Positions 46,326 to 54,806 of a DNA stretch of 64,000 nucleotides are shown here, piece by piece; position 1 is the stretch's first letter; every line of letters starts with the position of its first letter. Both the position numbers and the translations under genes were made by a program. The notes beneath the pieces are model-generated. The model saw only the letters and a program-made list of their open reading frames with translations. It did not search any database and had not been told where the DNA came from. This stretch comes from Burkholderiaceae bacterium. Lineage in GTDB: Bacteria > Pseudomonadota > Gammaproteobacteria > Burkholderiales > Burkholderiaceae_F. The DNA lies in the NCBI GenBank assembly GCA_019236735.1, contig JAFAIM010000035.1:1-64000 (forward strand). Direction: 5' to 3'.

Positions 46326-47243
46326 ATGCTCACCTTTCAACAGACGATCCTGCGTCTGCAGGAATACTGGAACGATCAAGGCTGCGCGCTGCTGCAGCCG
46401 ATCGACATCGAAGTCGGCGCGGGAACGTCGCACACCGCTACGTTTCTGCGTGCGATCGGACCCGAGCCGTGGCGAGCCGGATACGTGCAGCCTTCGCGTC
46501 GCCCCAAGGACGCCCGCTACGGCGACAACCCGAATCGCCTGCACCAGCACCATCAATACCAGGTCGTGCTGAAGCCATCGCCGCCGGACATTCTGGACCT
46601 GTATCTGCACTCCTTGCAGGCACTGGGCATCGACACGTTGCGCAACGACGTCCGCTTTGTGGAAGACAACTGGGAAAATCCCACTCTCGGCGCCTGGGGC
46701 CTGGGTTGGGAAGTGTGGATGAACGGCATGGAGATCACGCAGTTCACCTACTTCCAGCAGGTCGGCGGGCTGGAGTGCAAGCCGATCACGGGCGAGATCA
46801 CGTACGGGCTGGAGCGGCTGGCGATGTACCTGCAAGGGGTTGACAGCGTGTTCGACCTCGTCTACACGCGCTGGCGCGACGGGGCGCACGATCGCGTACT
46901 GAGCTACCGCGACGTGTTCCACCAGAACGAAGTCGAGCAGTCGCGCTACAACTTCGAGCAGTCGGATCCGAAGGTCCTGCTCGGGCAGTTCGAGCTGTTC
47001 GAGTCCGAAGCCGGCCGGCTGATCCGGGCGGGCCTTGCTTTGCCCGCGTACGAGGCGGTGCTGAAGGCGGGCCACACCTTCAACCTGCTGGATGCGCGCG
47101 GCGCGATCAGCGTTACGGAGCGTGCCACCTATATCCGCCGCATCATGGCTCTGGCGAAGGCCGTAGCGCAGAGTTACTACGAATCACGCGAGCGTTTGGG
47201 ATTTCCGATGTTGCTATCGACCGAAGCCAAGGCCTCCGGATGA
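46326..47243 (+). CDS. glyQ: glycyl-tRNA synthetase alpha subunit
   Basis: The protein has 305 residues, the usual length for the bacterial alpha2-beta2 enzyme that charges tRNA-Gly. It starts [26 protein letters not shown] and includes [43 protein letters not shown] and [11 protein letters not shown]. The stop overlaps the glyS start by four bases. It is cytoplasmic and essential. Confidence 0.97.
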   Translation: MLTFQQTILRLQEYWNDQGCALLQPIDIEVGAGTSHTATFLRAIGPEPWRAGYVQPSRRPKDARYGDNPNRLHQHHQYQVVLKPSPPDILDLYLHSLQALGIDTLRNDVRFVEDNWENPTLGAWGLGWEVWMNGMEITQFTYFQQVGGLECKPITGEITYGLERLAMYLQGVDSVFDLVYTRWRDGAHDRVLSYRDVFHQNEVEQSRYNFEQSDPKVLLGQFELFESEAGRLIRAGLALPAYEAVLKAGHTFNLLDARGAISVTERATYIRRIMALAKAVAQSYYESRERLGFPMLLSTEAKASG

Positions 47244-49357
47244 GCGCAGCGCTGCTGGTCGAACTGCACACCGAGGAGCTGCCGCCCAAGTCGCTCAACG
47301 CGCTCAGCGAGGCGTTCGCAAACGCCCTTGCGGAAGAGTTGCTGCAGTTGGGGCTGATCGGGGGCGAGATCCGTCGGCGAGAAGCGTTCGGCTCGCCGCG
47401 GCGCATTGCAGCCCTGATCGACCCGGTCGAGGAATGCAGTCCGGCGGAGCCGTTCCAGCAGAAGCTCATGCCGGTGGCGGTGGGATTGGATTCGAATGGG
47501 CGCCCGACTGCTGCTCTTACGAAGAAGCTCCATGCGCTCGGGCTGAGCGTCGAGGCGTCGCAGTTGAAACGCGAAACGGACGGCAAACAGGAAACGCTGG
47601 TCTACGCCGGCGTGCGCCCGGGAGTTCCGCTGGCGGCGGGCCTGCAGACAGCGCTGGAGCGTGCACTGGCGAGCCTGCCCATAGCAAAACCGATGAGCTA
47701 CCAGCTGACCGACGGCGTCACGACGGTGCAGTTCGTGCGACCGGCACACCGGCTGGTCGCGCTGCACGGCGAGCGCATCGTGCCGGTGAAGGCGCTCGGT
47801 CTGGCCGCAGGCCGCGAGACCTGCGGACACCGATTTCACGCGCGTGGCGCCATTTCGATCCGATCGGCGGAAACGTACCGCACGCAACTCGAAAATCCAG
47901 GGCACGTGATCGCCTCGTTCAGCGAGCGGCGCACGCGCATACTCGGGATGATCGAGGCACATGCGGCGAGGCTCGGAGCTGAGCCGGTGATGCCGGCCGA
48001 ACTGGTCGACGAGGTGACCGCGCTGGTCGAGTGGCCTGCCGTATATGAGTCGGGATTCGAACAGGAGTTTCTCGAAGTTCCGCAAGAGTGCCTGATCCTG
48101 ACGATGCAGCGCAACCAAAAGTACTTCGCGCTGAAGGACGCGCGCGGCAAACTGCTGAACCTCTTTTTACTGGTCAGCAACATCGAGGCCGCCGATCCGT
48201 CGCAGATCATCGCCGGCAATGCGCGCGTCATGCGGGCGCGCCTCGCCGATGCACGCTTCTTCTACCAGCAGGACCGGCGCCACCCGCTGGACGCTCGGTT
48301 GCCGCAGTTGGCCGGCGTTGTGTATCACAACCGCCTGGGAACCCTGCTCGAACGTGTCGAGCGCTTGAATCAGATCGCAGTGGCAGTCGCGCGCGAGCTG
48401 GGCGCTGACCTGGCGCACGTAGAGCGCGCGGCGCGGCTGGCAAAGGCCGACTTGCGCACCGACATGGTTGCCGAGTTTCCCGAGCTACAGGGCACGATGG
48501 GAATGCACTACGCCCGCCACGACCAGGAGCCGGAGGACGTCGCAGTGGCGATCGAAGAGCACTATCGTCCCCGCTTCGCCGGCGACAAACTGGCCTCCTC
48601 CGTCATCGGCATCTGTGTGGCCTTGGGCGACAAGCTGGAGGCTATGGCCGGGCTGTTCGGAATCGGCGAGCGCCCCACCGGTGACAAGGATCCGTACGCG
48701 CTGCGCCGCCATGCGCTCGGCGTTCTGCGGATGCTGATCGAAGCCGAATTGCCATTGCCGCTGTCGATGCTGCTGCAAGCGGCCTTCGAGCCGTTCGGTG
48801 AGCGGTTTGGCCCGCAGTTCGGCCCGAAAGCGCGATCGGACCTGCAGAGCTTCCTGTTCGACCGGCTGCGGGGCCTGCTGCAGGAGCGCGGGTACTCGAC
48901 GCTGGAGGTCGAAGCGGTCGTGTCGCTTGCTCCCGACCGGATCGACCGTGTCCTCGCGATGTTGGCCGCGCTGCGGGCATTCTCCCAGATGGCCGAAGCG
49001 CAGAGCCTGGCGGCGGCGAACAAGCGGATCGGCAACATTTTGAAGAAGGCGAATGCGGCGGCGGCCGGCTCGTTCGATGCGTTCGATGCGAAGCTGCTGT
49101 ATGAGCCGGCCGAGCGCGAACTATGGGGAGCGTTCGAGCGGATCGCGCCGCAGGCCGAGCGGATGCTCGCCGCTGCCGACTACACCGGAATGCTGCGCGC
49201 ACTGGCGCCGCTGAAGCAGCCGGTGGACCGCTTCTTCGACGACGTGATGGTGATGGTCGACGACGCAGCGCTGCGTGCCAACCGCTTGGCACTGCTCGCG
49301 CAGCTTCGCAACCTGATGAACCGCGTCGCCGACCTGTCGGTGCTGGCGGCGGTCTGA
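47240..49357 (+). CDS. glyS: glycyl-tRNA synthetase beta subunit
   Basis: The protein has 705 residues and is complete. It starts [15 protein letters not shown] and contains [16 protein letters not shown] and [20 protein letters not shown], with a C-terminal tRNA-binding helical region ([22 protein letters not shown]). It forms the tetrameric enzyme with GlyQ. The coding sequence overlaps glyQ by four bases and its stop overlaps the plsC start by one base, so the three genes are coupled. Confidence 0.97.
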   Translation: MSAALLVELHTEELPPKSLNALSEAFANALAEELLQLGLIGGEIRRREAFGSPRRIAALIDPVEECSPAEPFQQKLMPVAVGLDSNGRPTAALTKKLHALGLSVEASQLKRETDGKQETLVYAGVRPGVPLAAGLQTALERALASLPIAKPMSYQLTDGVTTVQFVRPAHRLVALHGERIVPVKALGLAAGRETCGHRFHARGAISIRSAETYRTQLENPGHVIASFSERRTRILGMIEAHAARLGAEPVMPAELVDEVTALVEWPAVYESGFEQEFLEVPQECLILTMQRNQKYFALKDARGKLLNLFLLVSNIEAADPSQIIAGNARVMRARLADARFFYQQDRRHPLDARLPQLAGVVYHNRLGTLLERVERLNQIAVAVARELGADLAHVERAARLAKADLRTDMVAEFPELQGTMGMHYARHDQEPEDVAVAIEEHYRPRFAGDKLASSVIGICVALGDKLEAMAGLFGIGERPTGDKDPYALRRHALGVLRMLIEAELPLPLSMLLQAAFEPFGERFGPQFGPKARSDLQSFLFDRLRGLLQERGYSTLEVEAVVSLAPDRIDRVLAMLAALRAFSQMAEAQSLAAANKRIGNILKKANAAAAGSFDAFDAKLLYEPAERELWGAFERIAPQAERMLAAADYTGMLRALAPLKQPVDRFFDDVMVMVDDAALRANRLALLAQLRNLMNRVADLSVLAAV

Positions 49358-50142
49358 TGAACCTCGCATCGCGAGCGTGGACCGCGCTGTGCTCCGCCGT
49401 GTATTTGCTGTTCCTGGTCATGACGGTCATCCCGTACGCGCTGGCGGTGATCGCCTGGTCGTGGCGGCCGCAGGATGAGCGCTACTGGCTGGCGACCGGG
49501 TGGTGCAAGATCGCGATCTGGGGTGCGCGCTGGATCTGCGGCATCCGCTGGCGGATCGAGGGCCGGGAAAACCTGCCGGCGGGACCCGCGGTGCTGCTGC
49601 CGAAGCATCAGTCGGCCTGGGATACGTTGTGGCTGCCCGCGACGATGCCGCGCAAGCTCACGTTCGTGTACAAGCGCGAACTGCACCGTGTTCCGTTCTT
49701 CGGCTGGGCCTTCGCCACGCTCGGCATGATCAACATCGACCGAAGCAAGGGGCAGACCGCGTTCGAGCAGGTGCTCGAGCAGGGCACTGCGCATCTTCGC
49801 GACGGCTGGTGGATCGTGATCTTTCCGGAGGGCACACGGACACCGCCCGGGTCGAACAAGCGCTACAAGACGGGCGGAGTGCGGCTTGCAGTACGGACCG
49901 ATATGCCGGTGGTGCCGATCGCGCTCAATTCCGGCGAATGCTGGCCGCGCAAGGCGTTCTTGAAAAGGCCCGGCGAGGTCACGGTCTCGATCGGCGCTCC
50001 GATCCCCATCGCAGGCCGCACCGACCGCGAGATTGCTCCGTTGGTGGAAGCATGGATCGAAACCGAGATGCGTCGCCTGGCCCCTCATCGCTACAGTGGG
50101 CCGTACGAGGCGGTACCGCCACCGGAGTCGGAAAGCGACTGA
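49357..50142 (+). CDS. plsC: 1-acyl-sn-glycerol-3-phosphate acyltransferase
   Basis: The protein has 261 residues from the ATG that overlaps the glyS stop (TGATG). An N-terminal membrane helix (ALCSAVYLLFLVMTVIPYALAVIAW) anchors it. The acyltransferase motif HQSAWD (84-89) and FPEGTR (156-161) give the catalytic His/Asp and the phosphate-binding loop. It makes phosphatidic acid. In related betaproteobacteria a gmhB gene often lies between glyS and plsC; here it is absent. Confidence 0.93.
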   Translation: MNLASRAWTALCSAVYLLFLVMTVIPYALAVIAWSWRPQDERYWLATGWCKIAIWGARWICGIRWRIEGRENLPAGPAVLLPKHQSAWDTLWLPATMPRKLTFVYKRELHRVPFFGWAFATLGMINIDRSKGQTAFEQVLEQGTAHLRDGWWIVIFPEGTRTPPGSNKRYKTGGVRLAVRTDMPVVPIALNSGECWPRKAFLKRPGEVTVSIGAPIPIAGRTDREIAPLVEAWIETEMRRLAPHRYSGPYEAVPPPESESD

Positions 50143-50161
50143 AAACACCCTCGACCGCCAC

Positions 50162-50986
50162 ATGTCACGCGCCGCCGACCCTCGCCAGTTAACCCTTCCG
50201 CTGCAGGCGCCATCGTATGACGCGGATCCGGTCACGACGGACCGCGACCTCGACCAGCATCGCGGCGGGTTGCGCCGCCTGCTGCTGGGAGGCGAGCTTT
50301 GCCAGTTCCGACTGCGGCGGGCGCGCCGGCGCACGATCGGGTTCCAGATCGACGACATGGGCCTGACGGTCTCCGCGCCTGCGTGGATGAGCTTGCGCGC
50401 GATCGAAGAAGCGATCCTGGAAAAAGAACGCTGGATCCGGCAAAAGCTGGCCGAGTGGCGGGATCGGCGAGCTCAGGCCGCTTCGCAACCCCAACGATGG
50501 GGCGATGGTGCCTCGCTGCGCTACCTCGGCAACGAATTGACGCTGCGCTTGCGAGTGGGCGCATCTCCGGTGGCGGCCGTGTCGCATCTCGGGCCTGAGC
50601 TGGTGATCGCGCTGCCACCCGGCGCGGGCGAGCGCGAGGCGCGGGCGGCTGTGCAGGACTGGCTGCGGCGCGAGGCGGCGGCGATGATCGGCGAGCGCAT
50701 CGAATTGCTTGCCGGGCGCGCGGTGGTGAAGCCGTTCACTTGGAGACTTTCGTCGGCGCGCACGCAATGGGGTTCGTGCAATGAGGACGGCCGAGTGAAC
50801 TTGAACTGGCGGCTGATCTTCTTTCCGGTTGCAGTGATCGACTACGTCGTCGCGCATGAGCTCGCACATCTGACCGAGCTGAACCACGGTCCCCGTTTCT
50901 GGCGCGAGGTCGAGCGCCTGCTGCCGGGCTTCCGTGCCGGTCGCGATCTGATCAAGGATGAGGAACTGACAGCGCTTCCGCTCTGA
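50162..50986 (+). CDS. YgjP/SprT-like M48-type metallopeptidase (DUF45)
   Basis: The protein has 274 residues from the ATG at 50162, 19 bases after plsC. The zinc motif HELAH (232-236) is followed by the third His in ELNHGPRFW (242), as in YgjP. TQWGSCNEDGRVNLNWRLIF is the family signature. The N-terminal 110 residues are less conserved. The function is unknown, but it is widely conserved. It ends the housekeeping block before the type IV secretion genes. Confidence 0.9.
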   Translation: MSRAADPRQLTLPLQAPSYDADPVTTDRDLDQHRGGLRRLLLGGELCQFRLRRARRRTIGFQIDDMGLTVSAPAWMSLRAIEEAILEKERWIRQKLAEWRDRRAQAASQPQRWGDGASLRYLGNELTLRLRVGASPVAAVSHLGPELVIALPPGAGEREARAAVQDWLRREAAAMIGERIELLAGRAVVKPFTWRLSSARTQWGSCNEDGRVNLNWRLIFFPVAVIDYVVAHELAHLTELNHGPRFWREVERLLPGFRAGRDLIKDEELTALPL

Positions 50987-51224
50987 AAAGGCGGTCGCAG
51001 AGCTGCTGTGCGGGCCGATTTGCGACCTGCGGTGCTCGATGAGCTCGGATTTGGCTCCCCCTCTTCCCTCAGGGGGTTGGGGGGTGAGAGGTCGTTCGGG
51101 TCCCATTTCGGACGTACGTACCGCTCTCGGTAGTGCCTGGCCGTGCGCGGCGTTCCATCATGCGTGCCATCGTCCGGCTCGCCTTCGCGGCCGAGCAGGA
51201 CCCCACTCCCCGCTGCGGGCAAAA
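50987..51224. other. intergenic region at the left border of the secretion operon
   Basis: These 238 bases have no convincing gene. They contain a CCCCCT...GGGGG-TTGGGGGGTGAGAGG element (described separately) and must hold the promoter of the type IV secretion genes. No -10/-35 pair is clear. A short coding-like plus-strand frame from 51133 overlaps the pilin gene in another frame and is not supported. Confidence 0.4.
51057..51091. repeat. REP-like palindromic element
   Basis: CCCCCTCTTCCCTCAGGGGG followed by TTGGGGGGTGAGAGG resembles the common proteobacterial dispersed element in which a CCCTCTCCC palindrome is followed by TTGGGGTGAGGG. This copy is somewhat degraded. It stands exactly between housekeeping genes and the secretion operon. 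Confidence 0.5.
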
Positions 51225-51593
51225 ATGCCACATGTTCCTTCAAGGCCAACCCTCCGGCCCGGATCCATTTTTCGGAGGATCGCGCGGCGAGGTGCGACAA
51301 CTGCATTCCTTGCTGTCGGCCTCGCGCTGCTCCTTCCTGCGCTCGTGTTCGCGCAGGCAAGCGGCGCAACCGATGCCGGCTCTGCCCTCTGGGCCGCCTT
51401 TCGCTCCGTGCTGTACGGCCCCTGGGGCCTGGTCGGATCGGCCGTGGTGGTCGGTATCGGCATCTACATGTTCCTCGAACGTGGATTCATGCATGCCATC
51501 GGCGTGATGGCAGCGGGGGCGCTGCTGTTCTTCGTGCCCCTGATCGTGATCGGGATGCGCAACGCAGCTCAGGCGATGGGAGGAGGCGGATGA
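51225..51593 (+). CDS. type IV secretion pilin-like subunit (TraA/TIGR03745-like)
   Basis: The protein has 122 residues from the ATG at 51225. A basic N-region (SIFRRIARRGATT) and hydrophobic core (AFLAVGLALLLPALVFAQA) form a long leader, as in conjugative pilins. The mature part has two membrane helices (GLVGSAVVVGIGIYMFLERG and GVMAAGALLFFVPLIVIGM) and a Gly-rich tail, the VirB2/TraA layout. Its position just before a TraL gene supports this role. Its stop overlaps the traL start. The ribosome site is weak. Confidence 0.72.
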   Translation: MPHVPSRPTLRPGSIFRRIARRGATTAFLAVGLALLLPALVFAQASGATDAGSALWAAFRSVLYGPWGLVGSAVVVGIGIYMFLERGFMHAIGVMAAGALLFFVPLIVIGMRNAAQAMGGGG

Positions 51594-51841
51594 GGCCCGT
51601 TCCGCATCTGATCGACAGCAACAGCCGCGCGGGCGAATACGCGATGTGCTTCATGGTGCCGCTGCTGATGCTGCGCACGATCGATCCGCTGCTGGCATTG
51701 GGCCTGGCAGCGCTGTTGGCGGGCGCATACATCCGATACACGTTCGGCAAGCCGCAGGGGTACCTGGTCCACCTGGCGTACCGGCTCGGTCTGCACGTAT
51801 CCGGTCTGCTGGATCCGCGCGTCAAGCGCTACGTGCCCTGA
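51590..51841 (+). CDS. traL: TraL-like type IV secretion membrane protein
   Basis: The protein has 83 residues, preceded by GGGAGGAGG. It begins MRPVPHLIDSNSRAGEY and has a double membrane hairpin (CFMVPLLMLRTIDPLLALGLAALLAGAYI), then FGKPQGYLVHLAYRLGL, matching the TraL family. TraL is a small inner-membrane piece needed for pilus assembly. It overlaps the pilin gene by four bases and lies 17 bases before traE. Confidence 0.82.
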   Translation: MRPVPHLIDSNSRAGEYAMCFMVPLLMLRTIDPLLALGLAALLAGAYIRYTFGKPQGYLVHLAYRLGLHVSGLLDPRVKRYVP

Positions 51842-51858
51842 ACACGGGCGGCGGATCG

Positions 51859-52488
51859 ATGAACGATTTCGTCCGCCTGGAGCAGGCGATCCGCGCCTCG
51901 ACACGGCTTGCGGCTGCCGTCTGCGGCGTCTTGCTGCTGGTCACCATCGGCAGCCTCACGTTCGCTGCTTGTGCACTGTGGAGCGCACGGCAAGCACTGG
52001 CGCGGATGCCGGTGCTGGTCGTGCCGGGTGCCGTCGCAGGCGTCTACACCACTGGCTTGACCGAAGACAACGTGCGCTCCGCCGCCCGCTACCTTGCCGG
52101 TCTCGGGACCAACTTCAGCGGCGTGCGCGGCATGGATCAGCGTTTCGACGAGTTGGAGGCATTCGCTTCACCACAGTTTTTGCCGCGACTGCAGCTTGCG
52201 CGGTCCGTTTTGCGGCGAGATGTCGAAACCCAAGATCAGGCGCGCGTGTTCTACGGTGCCCCCTCCAGCGAGCGTCTGTGGCAGAGCACCCCCGGCCGCT
52301 TCGAATACGCGATCCGCGGCCAGCGCCTCGTCTACGCCGGCGGCCTTGCGATGGACCGTCACAACAGCACGCTTAGCCTGAAGCTCGCTCTCGGACCACC
52401 CAGCAACGGGAACCGGGTGGGCGTCCTGCTCGACGGTTTCGACCTCAGCGACGAGGACGCGCCGATGCACGCGTCCGCAGCGCGATGA
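51859..52488 (+). CDS. traE: TraE-like type IV secretion protein
   Basis: The protein has 209 residues from the ATG at 51859. A single N-terminal membrane helix (LAAAVCGVLLLVTIGSLTFAACALW) precedes a periplasmic domain (ITE-like VETQDQARVFY region), the layout of TraE/VirB8 proteins. The order pilin-TraL-TraE is diagnostic of F-like and genomic-island type systems. It overlaps traK by four bases. Confidence 0.78.
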   Translation: MNDFVRLEQAIRASTRLAAAVCGVLLLVTIGSLTFAACALWSARQALARMPVLVVPGAVAGVYTTGLTEDNVRSAARYLAGLGTNFSGVRGMDQRFDELEAFASPQFLPRLQLARSVLRRDVETQDQARVFYGAPSSERLWQSTPGRFEYAIRGQRLVYAGGLAMDRHNSTLSLKLALGPPSNGNRVGVLLDGFDLSDEDAPMHASAAR

Positions 52489-53180
52489 CGGTTCGCACCA
52501 GGCGCGGTGTGGCCGCCTCGCTGCTGTCGGCGGCGCTGGTGGGCGCGCAGGCGGCCGACGTCGAGTGGGACGGCACCACGTACCTGCGGGTCCCGGTCAG
52601 GCTCGGCTCCGATACCCGCCTGGTGATGCCGGAGCCGTTCGATGATGCGTGGGAACACGACGAGGAGATCTCGGCCACGCTGCTGGACGCGCATACGCTG
52701 ATCATCCGCCCACGCACCGACAAAGTGGAGCAGCGCCTGACGCTGCGAGGGCGCTCAAGCGGCACCTTGTACCTGGCGCGCGTGAGCAGTGCGTTGCCCT
52801 ACACGCCACTGGTGACGGTCCATTCACCGGAAGCGGTCGAGGGCACTGCCGGAAGCGGCGTTCTCACGGTCACCGCCTTGCTGCGCGCGATGATGTTGCA
52901 CGCGGTTCCACCCGGCTTTCGCGTCGAAAAATCCACGCGGGTGCTGCTCGATCAGCCTCCATATCGAGTGGTGGCGGAGCAGTTGTGGCAGTCCTTCGGT
53001 CAGGCCGGCGTGATCGCTCGCATCACGTCGACGCTGCCGCAGCGAAGCGTTCCAATCGTGCCCGCCAACATCCAGATTCAGATCCCGCAGCTGGGTGCGC
53101 TGCGCGCGATGGCAGCGGACGACTACGAGCTCAACCCCAGCCAGACCTCCAGCCGCGTGTACATCGTCTATGGCCGTTAG
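52485..53180 (+). CDS. traK: TraK-like secretin-associated type IV secretion protein
   Basis: The protein has 231 residues with a signal peptide (SLLSAALVGAQAA). It resembles the TraK/TIGR03749 group: VEWDGTTYLRVPVRLGSDTRLVMPE near the start and YELNPSQTSSRVYIVYGR at the end, rich in beta-strands. In F-like systems TraK lies in the outer-membrane core with TraV and TraB. It overlaps traE by four bases and traB by 11. Confidence 0.75.
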   Translation: MTVRTRRGVAASLLSAALVGAQAADVEWDGTTYLRVPVRLGSDTRLVMPEPFDDAWEHDEEISATLLDAHTLIIRPRTDKVEQRLTLRGRSSGTLYLARVSSALPYTPLVTVHSPEAVEGTAGSGVLTVTALLRAMMLHAVPPGFRVEKSTRVLLDQPPYRVVAEQLWQSFGQAGVIARITSTLPQRSVPIVPANIQIQIPQLGALRAMAADDYELNPSQTSSRVYIVYGR

Positions 53181-54375
53181 GCTTTCCACTCAGGCACTCG
53201 CATTGCCGCGTTCGAGCGCCGCGCGATCGCTTGGGCGTCTACTGTTCAAAGCGGCCTGCGTCGCCGGGTGGAGCGGATATTCCGCAATGGCGGCCGGCCA
53301 GACCCAGCCGCCCGGCGAGCTTTCCGGAGGAATCGATGCCGCTTTCGGCGGCGCCGTTCCGAGCGAACGGTTCGTGCACGAATTCCAACGACAGGTGGTG
53401 CAGCAGCTGCAATCGACCGTGGAGCAGGCAAAGCGCGAGCAAGACGAGCGTCTGAACAAATTCGAGGAGCGACAGGACCGGAAGCTGCGCGAACAGGCCG
53501 AAGCTCTGCAACGAACCATCGACGAGCTGCAGGGGGCCCGCGCGGAGCGTCCGTCGGGACAGTTCCCGGATGCGCCTCGCGTGAACGTTCGGCGCGCTCG
53601 GGACGAGAGCGGCGCAGAAACGGCTGCGTTTCCGCCGTCACCCGACTCGACCGCACCTGTGCCGCTCGCGGCGGACGCCGCATCCCGCAGCGGGGCACCG
53701 CCAACGCCAGGTACGGGTCGCTCCCGCGGATCACTTGCAAACCTTTCGCCCCACGGCTTCGTTGAAGGCCGGCTGCTGAACGGTGTCGTTGCGGTGGTGG
53801 GCGGTGCGGAGCGCGAGAGCGTCGTGGCCCTGACTGGCCCGTATCACGCCGCAAACGGGTTCTCGACAGACCTGGACGGATGCTTCGCGCTGGTGCAGGG
53901 CCGGCCCGAGTTGCCAACCGGACGGATCGATTTCAAGGTCAGCAGGCTGACCTGCAATTTTCCCGACGGCGCCTCCCGGACATGGGATGTTTCCGGGTGG
54001 CTCGTCGACACGGATGGCATCCGCGGCCTGAAAGCGACGATCGTTCAAAACGCCGGGCGCAAAGCGGCGGTGGCCACGATCGGCGGAGCAATGGCCGGAA
54101 TTGGGCGGCGCCTCAGTCAGCAGCAATACCAGGTGACCAGCGGGCCCCTAGCTTCGTCCGCCACATTCATCGGCAACGCCACGCACGACGCGATCGGAGG
54201 TTCCGCGGAAAGCGCTGCCAGCGCGCTGGAACAGTCGATCGCCGATTACTACAACCTGTACGCGCCGTCGTTGCAGGTCGGCGGAGGGACTCCGGCGAGC
54301 CTGGTGATCGCGAACGAGTTGAAGTTTCCGCTCACGGCGGGCCTGCTGACCCAGACTCACACGGCCACTCCATGA
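53170..54375 (+). CDS. traB: TraB/VirB10-like type IV secretion protein
   Basis: The protein has 401 residues from the ATG at 53170, overlapping traK by 11 bases. A hydrophobic N-terminal segment is followed by a coiled coil of about 65 residues (ERFVHEFQRQVVQQLQSTVE to LQRTIDELQ), a proline-rich linker, then the VirB10/TraB domain with GFVEGRLLNGVVAVVGGAE, FSTDLDGCFALVQGR and KVSRLTCNFPDG. Such proteins span the envelope and link both membranes. Unlike most TraB proteins the N-terminus looks like a signal peptide rather than a clear inner-membrane anchor. Confidence 0.75.
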   Translation: MAVRLSTQALALPRSSAARSLGRLLFKAACVAGWSGYSAMAAGQTQPPGELSGGIDAAFGGAVPSERFVHEFQRQVVQQLQSTVEQAKREQDERLNKFEERQDRKLREQAEALQRTIDELQGARAERPSGQFPDAPRVNVRRARDESGAETAAFPPSPDSTAPVPLAADAASRSGAPPTPGTGRSRGSLANLSPHGFVEGRLLNGVVAVVGGAERESVVALTGPYHAANGFSTDLDGCFALVQGRPELPTGRIDFKVSRLTCNFPDGASRTWDVSGWLVDTDGIRGLKATIVQNAGRKAAVATIGGAMAGIGRRLSQQQYQVTSGPLASSATFIGNATHDAIGGSAESAASALEQSIADYYNLYAPSLQVGGGTPASLVIANELKFPLTAGLLTQTHTATP

Positions 54376-54806
54376 TCCGATTCGCATCGCTGCGGTCGCG
54401 GCAGGCGGCCGCCTTACTCGCTCTGCGCCGGTCGATTGGGTTGTTTTGCGCATGCCTGCTCGCGGGTTGTGCGATCCCGGCAACTCAGGTCGCAGTGCCG
54501 ACCGAATCGATGCGGGAGGCATTGCAGCAAGCGCGCGCCTCGCGCCGCGAAGAAGGCTCGAACGACGCACCTCAGCGACGGCCGCTGCGCTCAGCCGCTC
54601 CTCCCGGAGCTCCGCAACCAGTGCTGACACCGCCCGATGTGCGGATGGCGTACCTGTACGAATGGATCGACGCCGAGGGCAACAAGCACTTCGGCGGCTG
54701 GGTCGCGATTCCGCTGGGAGGTTTCGACTGGGTCATGACCGACGGCTCAAATGTGCCGCTGAACCGCGCAGCGAAGGCAGCGGGCGAATCGGATCCGCCG
54801 CGATGA
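54372..54806 (+). CDS. type IV secretion lipoprotein (TraV/TIGR03751-like)
   Basis: The protein has 144 residues starting at the ATG overlapping the traB stop. The lipobox LLAGC near residue 35 follows a hydrophobic segment (SIGLFCACLLAGC), so it should be a lipoprotein. The later part reads MAYLYEWIDAEGNKHFGGWVAIPLGGF, seen in the conjugative-element lipoproteins rather than in F TraV. Its stop overlaps the traC start (ATGATG). It probably sits with TraK in the outer-membrane complex. Confidence 0.7.
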   Translation: MIRFASLRSRQAAALLALRRSIGLFCACLLAGCAIPATQVAVPTESMREALQQARASRREEGSNDAPQRRPLRSAAPPGAPQPVLTPPDVRMAYLYEWIDAEGNKHFGGWVAIPLGGFDWVMTDGSNVPLNRAAKAAGESDPPR

